From the NCBI GenBank assembly GCA_023434265.1, contig JAEYTA010000202.1, positions 1 through 64,000 on the forward strand: a stretch of 64,000 bases of DNA, in the 5' to 3' direction. Under the pieces are notes generated by a model, which worked only from the letters and a program-made list of their open reading frames with translations, was not told the origin of the DNA and searched no databases. The position numbers and the translations under genes are program-made. Below are positions 34,024 through 42,649 of the stretch, one piece after another. Source of the DNA: Pseudomonadota bacterium (GTDB lineage: Bacteria > Pseudomonadota > Alphaproteobacteria > Caulobacterales > Caulobacteraceae). Position 1 is the first letter of the stretch; the number at the start of each line of letters is the position of its first letter.

Positions 34024-34883
34024 GTCGCGTCGCCTACGTCAACGGAACCTATCGCCCGCTGCGCGACGCCGTGGTGCATGTCGAGGACCGCGGCTTCCAG
34101 TTCGCCGACGGGGTCTACGAGGTCTGGTCGGTGTTCGACGGCAAGCTGGCCGACTTCGAGGGCCATATGACCCGCCTGTGGCGCAGCCTCGACGAGCTGC
34201 GCATCGACCGGCCCATGACCCGGGAAGCCCTGTCGCGGGTGCTGAAGGAGACGGTGCGCCGCAACCGGGTGCGCGAGGGGCTGGTCTACATCCAGGTGAC
34301 CCGCGGCACGGCCCGGCGCGACCACCCCTTCCCGGCCGAGGGCACCCCGCCCAGCGTGGTCGTCACCGCCCGCTCGCTGCCGCTGGCCAAGGGCAACGCC
34401 GCCGCCGAAAAGGGCGTCGCCGTGATCACCCAGCCGGACATCCGCTGGGGCCGCTGCGACATCAAGACCGTCGGCCTGCTGCCCAACTGCCTCGCCAAGC
34501 AGGCGGCGAAGGAGCGCGGCGCCGCCGAGGCGTGGATGGTCGACGACATGGGACTGGTCACCGAGGGCTCCTCGACCAACGCCTGGATCGTCGACGAGCA
34601 CGGCAAGCTGAGGACCCGGGACACGCAGTCCAACATCCTGCGCGGCATCACCCGCGCGGCGGTGCTGGAGATGGCGGCGAGCGAGGGCATCGAACTGGAG
34701 GAGCGGGCCTTTTCGGTGGACGAAGCCAAGCGGGCGCGGGAGGCCTTCTACACCTCCGCCAGCGGCTTCGTGATGCCGGCGGTGTCGATCGACGGCGCGA
34801 AGATTGGCGACGGCAAGCCCGGTCCGGTCGCGACGAAACTGCGGATGCTCTACCTTGAACGGGCGCGGCGGGAGGCCATCTAG
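34020..34883 (+). CDS. Class IV PLP transaminase, D-amino-acid-transaminase-like
   Basis: The 287-residue protein starts SRVAYVNGTYRPLRDAVVHVEDRGFQFADGVYE split around the family's VxxxDRGFxxGDGVYE motif. It carries YIQVTRGTARRDHPFP, the PLP lysine in DIKTVGLLPNCLAKQAA, and the cofactor loop EGSSTNAWIV. These are D-alanine-transaminase-type signatures; D-glutamate supply for peptidoglycan is the usual role, but branched-chain or aminodeoxychorismate relatives cannot be fully excluded. It is translationally coupled to ntrX (ATGA), a link seen in related genomes. Confidence 0.87.
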   Translation: MSRVAYVNGTYRPLRDAVVHVEDRGFQFADGVYEVWSVFDGKLADFEGHMTRLWRSLDELRIDRPMTREALSRVLKETVRRNRVREGLVYIQVTRGTARRDHPFPAEGTPPSVVVTARSLPLAKGNAAAEKGVAVITQPDIRWGRCDIKTVGLLPNCLAKQAAKERGAAEAWMVDDMGLVTEGSSTNAWIVDEHGKLRTRDTQSNILRGITRAAVLEMAASEGIELEERAFSVDEAKRAREAFYTSASGFVMPAVSIDGAKIGDGKPGPVATKLRMLYLERARREAI

Positions 34884-34962
34884 CCGTTGCGACGGACGCG
34901 CGCGTCGTTAAGGTGCGCCCCGGCCTTCCGCCGCCAAGCAACAAGAACAGGACGAACCTGCC

Positions 34963-35208
34963 ATGTCGCAAGACAAGCGTCAGAACCTCCAGGACACCTT
35001 CCTGAACTCGGTCCGCAAGACCAAGACGCCGCTGACCATCTTCCTCGTCAACGGGGTCAAGCTGCAGGGCATCGTGACCTGGTTCGACAACTTCTGTGTG
35101 CTGCTGCGTCGCGATGGCCAGTCGCAGCTCGTCTACAAGCACGCCATCTCGACCATCATGCCGTCCCAGCCCGTGCAGCTGTACGAGCCCGAGGCGGACG
35201 AGGACTGA
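34963..35208 (+). CDS. hfq: RNA chaperone Hfq
   Basis: This 81-residue Sm-like protein forms hexamers that pair small RNAs with mRNAs. It contains [20 protein letters not shown] (Sm1), [20 protein letters not shown], and the [11 protein letters not shown]m2 motif with the conserved Lys-His. The acidic tail (EPEADED) is short, as usual in alphaproteobacteria. AGGA precedes the ATG. hflX begins at the base after the hfq stop. Confidence 0.98.
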   Translation: MSQDKRQNLQDTFLNSVRKTKTPLTIFLVNGVKLQGIVTWFDNFCVLLRRDGQSQLVYKHAISTIMPSQPVQLYEPEADED

Positions 35209-36516
35209 TTGACTTCAAAACTGATCGACCACGCCGTCCCGCTGATCCGGGCGGTCGTCATCCATCCTGACGGGCGCAGCGAAAGCCCGCGCCTCGCCGA
35301 GGAGCGGCTCGAGGAGGCCGTGGGCCTGGCCCGCGCGCTGGACCTCGACGTGCGCGCCGAGGAGATCGTGCGCGTGCGCAAGGTCGCGCCCGCCACCCTG
35401 TTCGGCTCCGGCAAGGTCGAGGAACTGGCCGCCCTGGTGCGCGCCGCCGAGGCCGAGGCCGTGGTCGTCGACGACCAGCTGACGCCGGTGCAGCAGCGCA
35501 ACCTCGAGAAGGCCTGGGACGCCAAGGTCATCGACCGCACCGGCCTGATCCTCGAGATCTTCGGTCGCCGGGCGCGGACCAAGGAGGGCCGGCTGCAGGT
35601 CGAGCTGGCGCGGCTGGACTACGAGCGCTCGCGGCTCGTGCGGACCTGGACCCACCTGGAGCGGCAGCGCGGCGGCACAGGCTCGACCGGCGGCCCCGGC
35701 GAGACCCAGATCGAGCTGGACCGGCGCCTGATCGCCGACCGCATCGTGCGGCTGAAGGCCGAGTTGGAGGAGGTGCGGCGGACGCGCGGCCTACACCGCA
35801 AGGCCCGCCAGAAGGTCCCGTTCCCGACCGTGGCCCTGGTCGGCTACACCAACGCCGGCAAGTCGACGCTGTTCAACCGGCTGACGGGGTCCGAGGTTCT
35901 GGCGAAGGACCTGCTGTTCGCGACGCTCGACACCACCCAGCGCACCATCCGCCTGCCGCAAGGCCGCCCGGCCATCGTCGCCGACACGGTGGGCTTCATC
36001 TCCGACCTGCCGCACGAACTGGTGGAGAGCTTCCGGGCCACGCTGGAGGAGGTCGGCGAGGCCGATCTGATCCTGCACGTGCGCGACATCGCCTCGCCGG
36101 ACAGCGACGCGCAGGCCAAGGACGTCGAGGCGGTGCTGGAGCAGATCCCGGCCGTCGAGAGCAAGGCGCGCCGGGTGCTGGAGGTGTGGAACAAGATCGA
36201 CCTGCTGGAAGGCGAGGCGCGCGAGGCGACGCTCGGCCAGGCCGAGCGGCTGCGCGGGCAGGGCAAGGCGGTGGCCGTCTCGGCCTGGACCGGCGAGGGC
36301 GTCGAGGCCCTGCGCGAGACCATCGCCGGGCTGATCGACGACGACCCGGAGACGGAGCTGACGCTGGAGCCGTCGCAGGGCGAGGCGCTGGCGTGGCTGT
36401 ACGAGAACGGGCGGGTGACGGCACGCGAGACGGACGGCGAGGGCCGCACCCATGTGACGGTGCGCCTGCACCCGGCGGCGCTGGGGCGGTTCGAACGGCA
36501 ATTCCCGCACCGCTGA
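35209..36516 (+). CDS. hflX: Ribosome-associated GTPase HflX
   Basis: The 435-residue GTPase has an N-terminal glycine-rich HflX domain (ATLFGSGKVEELAALV, VVVDDQLTPVQQRNLEKAW, and the RGGTGSTGGPGETQIELDRR linker split here for length), then a G domain with G1 GYTNAGKSTLFNRL (about 211-224), a G3 DTVGFISDLPHELVESF, and NKID (G4). HflX splits stalled ribosomes, especially under heat stress. TTG 35209 directly abuts the hfq TGA, so the pair is co-translated; no ATG is available upstream of the domain. Confidence 0.95.
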   Translation: MTSKLIDHAVPLIRAVVIHPDGRSESPRLAEERLEEAVGLARALDLDVRAEEIVRVRKVAPATLFGSGKVEELAALVRAAEAEAVVVDDQLTPVQQRNLEKAWDAKVIDRTGLILEIFGRRARTKEGRLQVELARLDYERSRLVRTWTHLERQRGGTGSTGGPGETQIELDRRLIADRIVRLKAELEEVRRTRGLHRKARQKVPFPTVALVGYTNAGKSTLFNRLTGSEVLAKDLLFATLDTTQRTIRLPQGRPAIVADTVGFISDLPHELVESFRATLEEVGEADLILHVRDIASPDSDAQAKDVEAVLEQIPAVESKARRVLEVWNKIDLLEGEAREATLGQAERLRGQGKAVAVSAWTGEGVEALRETIAGLIDDDPETELTLEPSQGEALAWLYENGRVTARETDGEGRTHVTVRLHPAALGRFERQFPHR

Positions 36517-36538
36517 GCTGAGGGGCGAGGAGGAGACG

Positions 36539-38158
36539 ATGGCGCTGGTGGAGACGATCCTGCTGCTGCTGCTGGCCGTGGCGGTCAGCGGGGCGCTGTC
36601 GCGCATCACCCGCATCGCCCTGCCGCTGGTGCAAATCGCCCTGGGGGCCGGCATCGTCCTGATCACCGGCGAGAGCGTGGTGCTGCACCCGCACCTGTTC
36701 TTCCTGCTGTTCCTGCCGCCGCTCCTGTTCCTCGACGGCTGGCGGATCCCCAAGGAGGATCTGTTCCGCGACCGGGCCTTCATTCTCGAACTGGCGCTGG
36801 GCCTGGTGGTGTTCACCGTGCTGGGCGTCGGCCTGCTCATCTACTGGATGATCCCGGCCATGCCGCTGGGCGTGGCCTTCGCCCTGGCCGCCATCCTGTC
36901 GCCGACCGATCCCATCGCCGTGGCGGCCATCGCCAAGCGCGCGCCGATCCCCAAGCGCCTGATGCACGTGCTGGAGGGGGAGTCCCTGCTCAACGACGCC
37001 TCGGGCCTGGTGTGCATGAAGTTCGCGGTGGCGGCGGTGCTGACCGGGACCTTCTCCATCGCTTCGGCGGCCGGGACCTTCGTCTGGCTGGCGGCGGCCG
37101 GGATCGCCGTCGGGGTGGGCGTGACCCTGGCCATCAATTTCGCCAAGCAGTTCATCACGCGGCGGTGGGGCGAGGATCCGGGGGCGCAGATCATCATCAG
37201 CCTGCTGATCCCCTTCGCCGCCTATCTGGCGGCCGAGCACCTGCACGCCTCGGGCATCCTCGCGGCGGTGGCGGCGGGCGTGACCATGGCCTTCACCGAG
37301 CGCAGCGGCGCCGCCCAGGCCATCACCCGCATCCGCCGCACCGCCGTGTGGGACACGGTCGCCTTCGCCGCCAACGGGGTGATCTTCGTCCTGCTGGGCG
37401 AGCAGATGCCGGCCATCGTCACCGGCGCGGCGCGGGTGGCGACGACCACGGGACATGGCGAGGTGTGGTGGCTGGCGGTCTATGTGCTGGTCATCTTCGT
37501 GGCGCTGGCCCTGCTGCGCTTCGCCTGGGTATGGACCTCGCTGCGGCTGACCCTGTTCCGCCATCGCGGCGAAGAGCGGCCGAAGATGGGCTGGCGACTG
37601 GTGCTGGTCACCTCCCTGGCCGGGGTGCGCGGGGCCATCACCCTCGCGGGCATCCTGACCCTGCCGCTGCTGATGCCGGACGGGACCGCCTTCCCGGCCC
37701 GCGACCTGGCCATCTTCCTCGCCGCCTGCGTGATCATCCTGTCCCTGCTCACGGCCACCGTGCTGCTGCCGAAGCTGCTCAAGGGGCTGGAACTGCCGCC
37801 GGAGCCTTCGTCGCTGGAACGCGAGGATCTCGCCCGCGCGGTGGCCGCCGCCGCGGCGATGCAGGCCATCGAGCGCGCCCAGCACGACATCGCCGCCGAC
37901 CCGGATGTCGTTGATGTGTCGACGGACATCGCCGCCCGGCTGATGGAGGGCTACCGCGCCCGCATCGAGAGCCGCGGCGTCGGCCTCGCCAGCGTCGATC
38001 GCGACCGGCTGACCGCCATCGAGAAGGAGCTCGGCCTCGCCGGCCTGCGCGCCGAGCGCGCTGAAATCCGCCGGCTGGCCCAGGAGCGCACCATCGACGA
38101 GGTCACGGCCCGCAAGCTGACCCGCGAGGTCGACCTGCAGGAGGCGCGGTTCGGGTGA
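36539..38158 (+). CDS. CPA1-family Na+/H+ antiporter
   Basis: This 539-residue inner-membrane protein has about 12 hydrophobic helices over residues 1-420, and a charged cytoplasmic tail rich in helices (about 425-539, AVAAAAAMQAIERAQHDIA). Family hallmarks are FFLLFLPPLLFLDGWRIP, AILSPTDPIAVAAI, LEGESLLNDASGLV (the ND motif for ion binding) and LAGVRGAITLAGILTLP. It exchanges cytoplasmic Na+ or K+ for protons. GGAGGAGACG precedes the ATG, 22 nt after hflX, so it may be the last gene of the ntr-hfq-hflX transcript. Confidence 0.93.
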   Translation: MALVETILLLLLAVAVSGALSRITRIALPLVQIALGAGIVLITGESVVLHPHLFFLLFLPPLLFLDGWRIPKEDLFRDRAFILELALGLVVFTVLGVGLLIYWMIPAMPLGVAFALAAILSPTDPIAVAAIAKRAPIPKRLMHVLEGESLLNDASGLVCMKFAVAAVLTGTFSIASAAGTFVWLAAAGIAVGVGVTLAINFAKQFITRRWGEDPGAQIIISLLIPFAAYLAAEHLHASGILAAVAAGVTMAFTERSGAAQAITRIRRTAVWDTVAFAANGVIFVLLGEQMPAIVTGAARVATTTGHGEVWWLAVYVLVIFVALALLRFAWVWTSLRLTLFRHRGEERPKMGWRLVLVTSLAGVRGAITLAGILTLPLLMPDGTAFPARDLAIFLAACVIILSLLTATVLLPKLLKGLELPPEPSSLEREDLARAVAAAAAMQAIERAQHDIAADPDVVDVSTDIAARLMEGYRARIESRGVGLASVDRDRLTAIEKELGLAGLRAERAEIRRLAQERTIDEVTARKLTREVDLQEARFG

Positions 38159-38170
38159 GGCGCCGAGCGC

Positions 38171-38866
38171 CTACGGCTTGAATAACTGAGTCACGGTCAG
38201 GACGCTGACCGGTCGGGGGCCCTCCGGGGTGAACCGGACCTCGCCCACCACATAGCGGGACCGGGCGAAGAAGGACGGCTCGGTGACGACCACGAAGCCG
38301 GACTCCGACCGAGCGCGCCGTGTGGGGCCGAACTCTCGCCAGTCGGTATCGTCCCGCGCCGGAATCGCGGACCAGGCTCTCTGCGTCCAGCCCGGATAGG
38401 TCGGATAGGCGTCCTGATAGTGGAGGTGCCTTGTGGTGCCGGGACCGTGGAAGGTCGCCTGCATCCGCTCCACAAGCTGAGGCTGGTCGTGCTGTCCGAC
38501 GATGGTGAGGGAGCACACATGGCGCCGGAGGAACTGGTCCGGACCCTCCTCTATGCGCAGGACCAGGGTAAGGCGTTCGGTCTCCAGCAGATAGCCGGCG
38601 CCCCGATCATCAGGCAGGTCGAGGGCCTGGCGCTCCCTGTCTTCCATCGGAACCCACAGGCTGTCTTCGGCAGGACGCCGTGCGGCACCGTCGAGCCGAT
38701 TGCCGTCGACGCACAGGTCCCGGAAGAACGCGAACGCGTCTATTGGCGCTGCGGGCTCGGAGGTTGTGACGACGACATCCTCCAAAGTGGTGGCCGGATC
38801 AGCCGGAGTGACAGGGTCCTGCATCCACAGCAGGATCAGGAGCACCGAAGGATCCATCTCGTCCAT
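38171..38866 (-). CDS. Hypothetical protein, unrecognised
   Basis: The 231-residue product starts MDEMDPSVLLILLWMQDPVTP, with a short hydrophobic stretch that might be a weak signal. An acidic Thr/Pro-rich segment and a domain with Cys in DLCVDGNRLDG and HVCSLTIVG follow, and the C terminus ends VRFTPEGPRPVSVLTVTQLF. No family is recognised. It reads like the small periplasmic hypotheticals of this group. ATG 38866 is chosen for its GGCGGA; the frame continues to 38911 and an ATG at 38857 is also possible. It lies 58 nt downstream of mazG. Confidence 0.6.
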   Translation of the reverse strand: MDEMDPSVLLILLWMQDPVTPADPATTLEDVVVTTSEPAAPIDAFAFFRDLCVDGNRLDGAARRPAEDSLWVPMEDRERQALDLPDDRGAGYLLETERLTLVLRIEEGPDQFLRRHVCSLTIVGQHDQPQLVERMQATFHGPGTTRHLHYQDAYPTYPGWTQRAWSAIPARDDTDWREFGPTRRARSESGFVVVTEPSFFARSRYVVGEVRFTPEGPRPVSVLTVTQLFKP

Positions 38867-38924
38867 TCCGCCTGGGTCGACAAGGCTCGCGCCGCTCGCG
38901 GCCCGAGTCAAACGCTCGCTGGCA

Positions 38925-39710
38925 TCACCCCCGCTCCGCCGCCTTCGCCGCGTCCCACAGCGCGTCCATCTCGGCCAGGTCCGACTGCTCCGGCGTGCGG
39001 CCGTCCTTCGCCAGTTCGGCCTCGATGAAGGCGAAGCGGCGGACGAATTTGGCGTTGGCGCCGCGCAAGGCGTCTTCCGGCTCGACGCCCAGCTTGCGGG
39101 CCAGATTCGCCAGGACGAACAGCAGGTCGCCCATCTCCTCGCGGGCCTTGTCGAGGTCGCCGGCGGCGAGTTCGGCGCGGAGTTCGGCGACCTCCTCGAC
39201 GAATTTGTCGAACACCTCGTCGGTCGAGGGCCAGTCGAAGCCGACGCGGGCGGCGCGCCGGGTCAGCTTGGCGGCGCGGGCGAGGGCGGGGAGGCCGACC
39301 GGCACGTCGTCGAGGGCGCCATGCTGGGCCTTGGCCTTGCGTTCGCCGGCCTTGATGTCCTCCCAGCGGGCCTTCTGGGCGGCGCCGTCGGCCTTCGCCG
39401 CCTCGTCGCCGAAGACGTGCGGGTGGCGCCGCTCCAGCTTGTCGGCCATGGCCGCGGCCACGTCGTCGAAGCCGAACAGGCCCTGTTCCTCGGCCATGCG
39501 AGCATGGAAAACGACCTGGAACAGGAGGTCTCCAAGTTCACCCTTGAGATCGTCCCAGTCGCCGCGTTCGATCGCGTCGGCGACCTCGTAGGCCTCCTCC
39601 AGGGTGTAGGGGGCGATGGTCTGGAAGGTCTGCTCCACGTCCCACGGGCAGCCTCCGTCGGGGTTTCGGAGCCGCTCCATGATGCGGCGCAGACGGTCGA
39701 TGGGGGTCAC
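38925..39710 (-). CDS. mazG: Nucleoside triphosphate pyrophosphohydrolase MazG
   Basis: This 261-residue all-alpha NTP pyrophosphatase with two MazG repeats hydrolyses NTPs to NMP and pyrophosphate, helping house-cleaning and stress control. Motifs are GGCPWDVEQTFQTIAPYTLEEAYE, shown in part, GELGDLLFQVVFHARMAEE in the N-terminal half, and FVEEVAELRAEL with EEMGDLLFVLANLARKLG in the C-terminal half. The start is GTG 39710, overlapping the upstream MFS stop by 4 bp. Confidence 0.95.
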   Translation of the reverse strand: MTPIDRLRRIMERLRNPDGGCPWDVEQTFQTIAPYTLEEAYEVADAIERGDWDDLKGELGDLLFQVVFHARMAEEQGLFGFDDVAAAMADKLERRHPHVFGDEAAKADGAAQKARWEDIKAGERKAKAQHGALDDVPVGLPALARAAKLTRRAARVGFDWPSTDEVFDKFVEEVAELRAELAAGDLDKAREEMGDLLFVLANLARKLGVEPEDALRGANAKFVRRFAFIEAELAKDGRTPEQSDLAEMDALWDAAKAAERG

Positions 39711-41086
39711 TCGACGACGCCTCCGGGCCGGGCCTCGAGGGCGCGACGGATCTGGTCATGACGCTCGGGCGTCAGCGGATAGCGGCGCAGGAGCAGGGCG
39801 GCGGAGGCGATAAGCAGGGCCGGGGCGACGATGAACATGGCCTGCAGGGCCAGCAGGGAGGAGGCGCTGTTGCCCTCCGGCGGCGGCACGGCCTGAAAGC
39901 CGACCCAGCCGAGCACGGCGTAGGGGATGAGCGCGAAGACGTGGCCGAGCTTGGTCGTCGCCGAGAGGATGGAGAACATCAGGGCGGTGCGGTCCACCCC
40001 GGTCTCCAGCCGCACCTCGTCGCCGGCGTCGGCCATCATGGCGCGCAGCAGAAACAGGCCGGCCGCGTAGGGCAGGCCGGCGATGAACATCGCCGCGCCG
40101 GTAAGGATGAAGTTGCCGCCCGGCAGCAGGGTGGCGACGAAATAAAGGCTGGCGAAGATCACGCTCGCCACGGCCAGCGCCCGGTGCTTGCCGATCCTCA
40201 CCGCCAGCCGGGCCCAGATCGGCGCGCCGGCGAGGCCGCCGACGAAGTAGAGCAGCATGAAGATCGAGGCGGCGGCGCGGTCGTAGCCCTTGATCTGGTC
40301 GAAGAAGAAGAACAGCAGCGCGCCGGTGATGCCGGGGGCGACGCCGAGGACGATGTCGGCGGCCAGCAGGCGCGCGACAGTGGGGCGGCGGACGATGTCC
40401 CAGTAGGCCTTCAGGCCGCCGTGAGGCGCGTCGCCGGCGTTGACCGGCTCGGGCACGGCGGCGAGGGCGAGGCTGATGGTCAGGGGGAGGGCGGCGACGA
40501 TTGCCCAGCCCATGATGTGCACACCCGCGACGTAGTCGCCCATGCCGCTCTGCACCACGGCTGCGGGCAGGATCAGGATGGCGATGACGCCGAGGATGTT
40601 GAACGCCTGCCACCAGGCGTAGACGCGGCTTCTCTGGTCGTACTCCGGCGCCAGCACCGATGCCCAGCCCAGCTGGCTGAGGGTGCCGACCGAGAAGCCG
40701 AGGTAGAGCACCAGCAGCCACGTGAAGAGATAGAGCGGCCCGGCGCCCGGCTTGACCATGACGAAGATCATCAGGGCGGCCAGCATCAGCACCGGCGCCG
40801 AGGCGGCCATCCACGGGCGGTAGCGGCCGAAGCGGGTGCGGGTCCGGTCCATGGCCGCGCCGATGATCGGGTCGGCGGCGATGTCGATGGCGCGCACGGC
40901 CATGAAGACGTAGCCGACCATGGCGATGTCGATGCCGACGTGGGTCGCGTAGTACTCCGGCAAGGTCACCGGCAGGGCCACGCCGAAAGCCGCCAGCGGC
41001 AGGCAGACGGTCGAGAAGGCGGCGAGGACGGCGTTGGAGCGGCGCACGGCGGGGGCGGCGGCGCGCGGGGCGGGTGTGTCGGTCAT
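39707..41086 (-). CDS. MFS carrier, glycoside-pentoside-hexuronide:cation (GPH)-like
   Basis: This 459-residue carrier has about 12 membrane helices. After TM2 it has IDIAADPIIGAAMDRTRTRFG, the GPH-family D[PA]xxGxxxDRTRTRxGRYRPW pattern, continuing RYRPWMAASAP. Near TM5 is WASVLAPEYDQRSRVYAWWQ, another GPH hallmark. The substrate is probably a sugar or glycoside with cation symport but cannot be named. ATG 41086 (MTDTPAPRAAAPAVRRS) is preferred over an extension to 41158. It is the first gene of an MFS-mazG-hypothetical minus-strand run. Confidence 0.85.
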   Translation of the reverse strand: MTDTPAPRAAAPAVRRSNAVLAAFSTVCLPLAAFGVALPVTLPEYYATHVGIDIAMVGYVFMAVRAIDIAADPIIGAAMDRTRTRFGRYRPWMAASAPVLMLAALMIFVMVKPGAGPLYLFTWLLVLYLGFSVGTLSQLGWASVLAPEYDQRSRVYAWWQAFNILGVIAILILPAAVVQSGMGDYVAGVHIMGWAIVAALPLTISLALAAVPEPVNAGDAPHGGLKAYWDIVRRPTVARLLAADIVLGVAPGITGALLFFFFDQIKGYDRAAASIFMLLYFVGGLAGAPIWARLAVRIGKHRALAVASVIFASLYFVATLLPGGNFILTGAAMFIAGLPYAAGLFLLRAMMADAGDEVRLETGVDRTALMFSILSATTKLGHVFALIPYAVLGWVGFQAVPPPEGNSASSLLALQAMFIVAPALLIASAALLLRRYPLTPERHDQIRRALEARPGGVVE

Positions 41087-41210
41087 GGACGGGTCCGCGA
41101 GGCGGCGCCTGAGTCGGCCGCGGCTCCACCATGCCAGCATTTGCGCCGGAGGCTCCATCCCCGCGCGAAGCCTCTTGCCGGGCCCGCCCGGCTGGGGTCA
41201 CCCTGCGGGC

Positions 41211-42107
41211 ATGTCGTTGCGTCGCATCCTGCTGACGATGACCGGCGCCGCCGTCCTGCTCGGCGGCGCGACGGCGGCGCATGCCCGGACGGCCGACGCG
41301 ACCGGCGCCTGCGACGCGGATCCGATCGAATGGGGCGCGCCCGCGCTGGCCAACGGCATCTCGGTCCATTCGCTGGAGTGGACTCCGTTCGGCGCGACGG
41401 AGTGGGGCTGGGAAACCTACGTCCCCCTGATCCAGCAGGAGCTGCGCACGGACTGCGCGCCGAATTCGCCGGGCTTCGCGCGGGAACTGGCGATGTTCCA
41501 GACCCGCTACGGCCTGCCCGCGACCGGCTGGTTCGACCCGGCCACCTTCCAGGTCTTCCGCGGCCTGTGGCAGGAGCGGCGGCCGTTCATCATGGCCCGG
41601 GTCCGCGAGGAGCCGTGTCCCGATCCGCCGCCGCTGAACCAGCTGGGCTACCTCGTCGCCGAGGAGGAGCACGCCGACCGGCTGACCCGCCTGCTGCGCC
41701 GCGACGTGCTGGACGCCTACCGCCGCATGGTCGCCGCCGCCCGCGCCGAGGTGCCGGAGATCGCCGCCGATCGGGAGTTGCTGCAGATATTCTCCGGCTT
41801 CCGCGATCCCGAGGCCGACGCCGCCCGCTGCGCCCAGCAGGGCAATTGCGACGGCCTGCGCCGGGCGGTGTGCTCGCCCCACCGGACCGGAACGGCGGTC
41901 GACCTCTACGTCGGTCAGATCGTCGGCCTGGGCGTCGACGACACCTCGCCGGCCAGCCGGCTGCACATGACGCGCGGGCCGGTCTATCGCTGGCTGGTCG
42001 CCAACGCCGGACGCTTCGGCTTCACCCCCTACGTCTACGAGCCGTGGCACTGGGAGTGGACCGGGCCGACCGGGGGCGCGGCCAGCGTGGCGGCGACGGC
42101 GCGGTGA
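41211..42107 (+). CDS. Secreted M15-type D,D-carboxypeptidase-like protein with PG-binding region
   Basis: The 298-residue protein has a signal peptide (about 1-25, ending TAAHA). Next is a peptidoglycan-binding-like helix region (about 75-115, FARELAMFQTRYGLPATGWF), then a VanY/M15 metallopeptidase domain: IFSGFRDPEAD, CSPHRTGTAVDLYVG (the SxHxxGxAxD zinc motif) and EPWHWEWTG (third zinc His). M15 enzymes trim D-Ala or dipeptides from peptidoglycan stems in the periplasm. Five or more Cys suggest disulfides. Its stop overlaps the start of the next gene (GTGA). Confidence 0.85.
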   Translation: MSLRRILLTMTGAAVLLGGATAAHARTADATGACDADPIEWGAPALANGISVHSLEWTPFGATEWGWETYVPLIQQELRTDCAPNSPGFARELAMFQTRYGLPATGWFDPATFQVFRGLWQERRPFIMARVREEPCPDPPPLNQLGYLVAEEEHADRLTRLLRRDVLDAYRRMVAAARAEVPEIAADRELLQIFSGFRDPEADAARCAQQGNCDGLRRAVCSPHRTGTAVDLYVGQIVGLGVDDTSPASRLHMTRGPVYRWLVANAGRFGFTPYVYEPWHWEWTGPTGGAASVAATAR

Positions 42108-42562
42108 TCCGCCCGCTCACGCCGGGCGAGGTCGCCCTGGCCCGCGAGGCCTTCGGCGACGCGCTGCGCTACGGGGCTGTCCGCATCCTGACGGCGCCGT
42201 GGCCGCTGACCCGGGCCTTCGTGCCCGGCCAGTGGTTCGGCCGGGGCTGGATCGTCTGGCCGGCGCGGACCCTGCCGGCCGACATCGCCGCCGCGCCGCC
42301 GGGCGTGCAGGCCGTCTTCATCCACGAGCTGACCCACGTCTGGCAGGCGCAGAACGGCGTCAACCTGCTGACCGGCAAGCTGAAGGCCGGCGACCGGCCG
42401 GAGTCCTACCGCTATCCGCTGGGCATGGACTGCGCCTGGGAGGGGCTGAACATCGAGCAGCAGGCCATGGTGGTCGAGCACCGCTTCCGCCTGTCGAAGG
42501 GCGAGAAGGTCCCCGCCGACCGCGCCTTCTACGACCGCGTCTGCCCGATCAACCGCGCCTGA
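42104..42562 (+). CDS. Small HExxH protein (DUF4157/'vgr-related'-like)
   Basis: The 152-residue protein lacks a signal peptide and contains AVFIHELTHVWQAQNGVNLL, a zinc-type HExxH with a distal Glu candidate in WEGLNIEQQAMVVEHRF. Similar short proteins are annotated as vgr-related or DUF4157-like in Caulobacteraceae. The domain may be a peptidase or only a structural toxin-associated module. It starts at GTG 42104 inside the stop of the M15 peptidase gene, suggesting a functional pair. Confidence 0.75.
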   Translation: MIRPLTPGEVALAREAFGDALRYGAVRILTAPWPLTRAFVPGQWFGRGWIVWPARTLPADIAAAPPGVQAVFIHELTHVWQAQNGVNLLTGKLKAGDRPESYRYPLGMDCAWEGLNIEQQAMVVEHRFRLSKGEKVPADRAFYDRVCPINRA

Positions 42563-42617
42563 CGGGACGGACGGGCGCGGCGCCCCCTTGCATTCAGGCG
42601 GGCGCACGCCAAATAGA

Positions 42618-42636
42618 TACTAACACTGTTGCAGTA
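42618..42636. promoter_or_regulatory. Operator-like TACT-N11-AGTA element upstream of the DODA gene
   Basis: An A+T-richer 30-bp patch carries TACTAACACTGTTGCAGTA, whose ends form a TACT/AGTA dyad resembling HxlR-type regulator sites. It lies 14 nt before the ATG and just upstream of AAGGGAG, the ribosome-binding site. No regulator gene is adjacent. Confidence 0.35.
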
Positions 42637-42649
42637 AGGGAGCGCAGAC

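Noticed and set aside
38420..39028. 202-codon plus-strand frame opposite the mazG end
   Set aside because: It overlaps mazG and the hypothetical gene on the opposite strand, has no domain and a Pro/Arg-rich tail.
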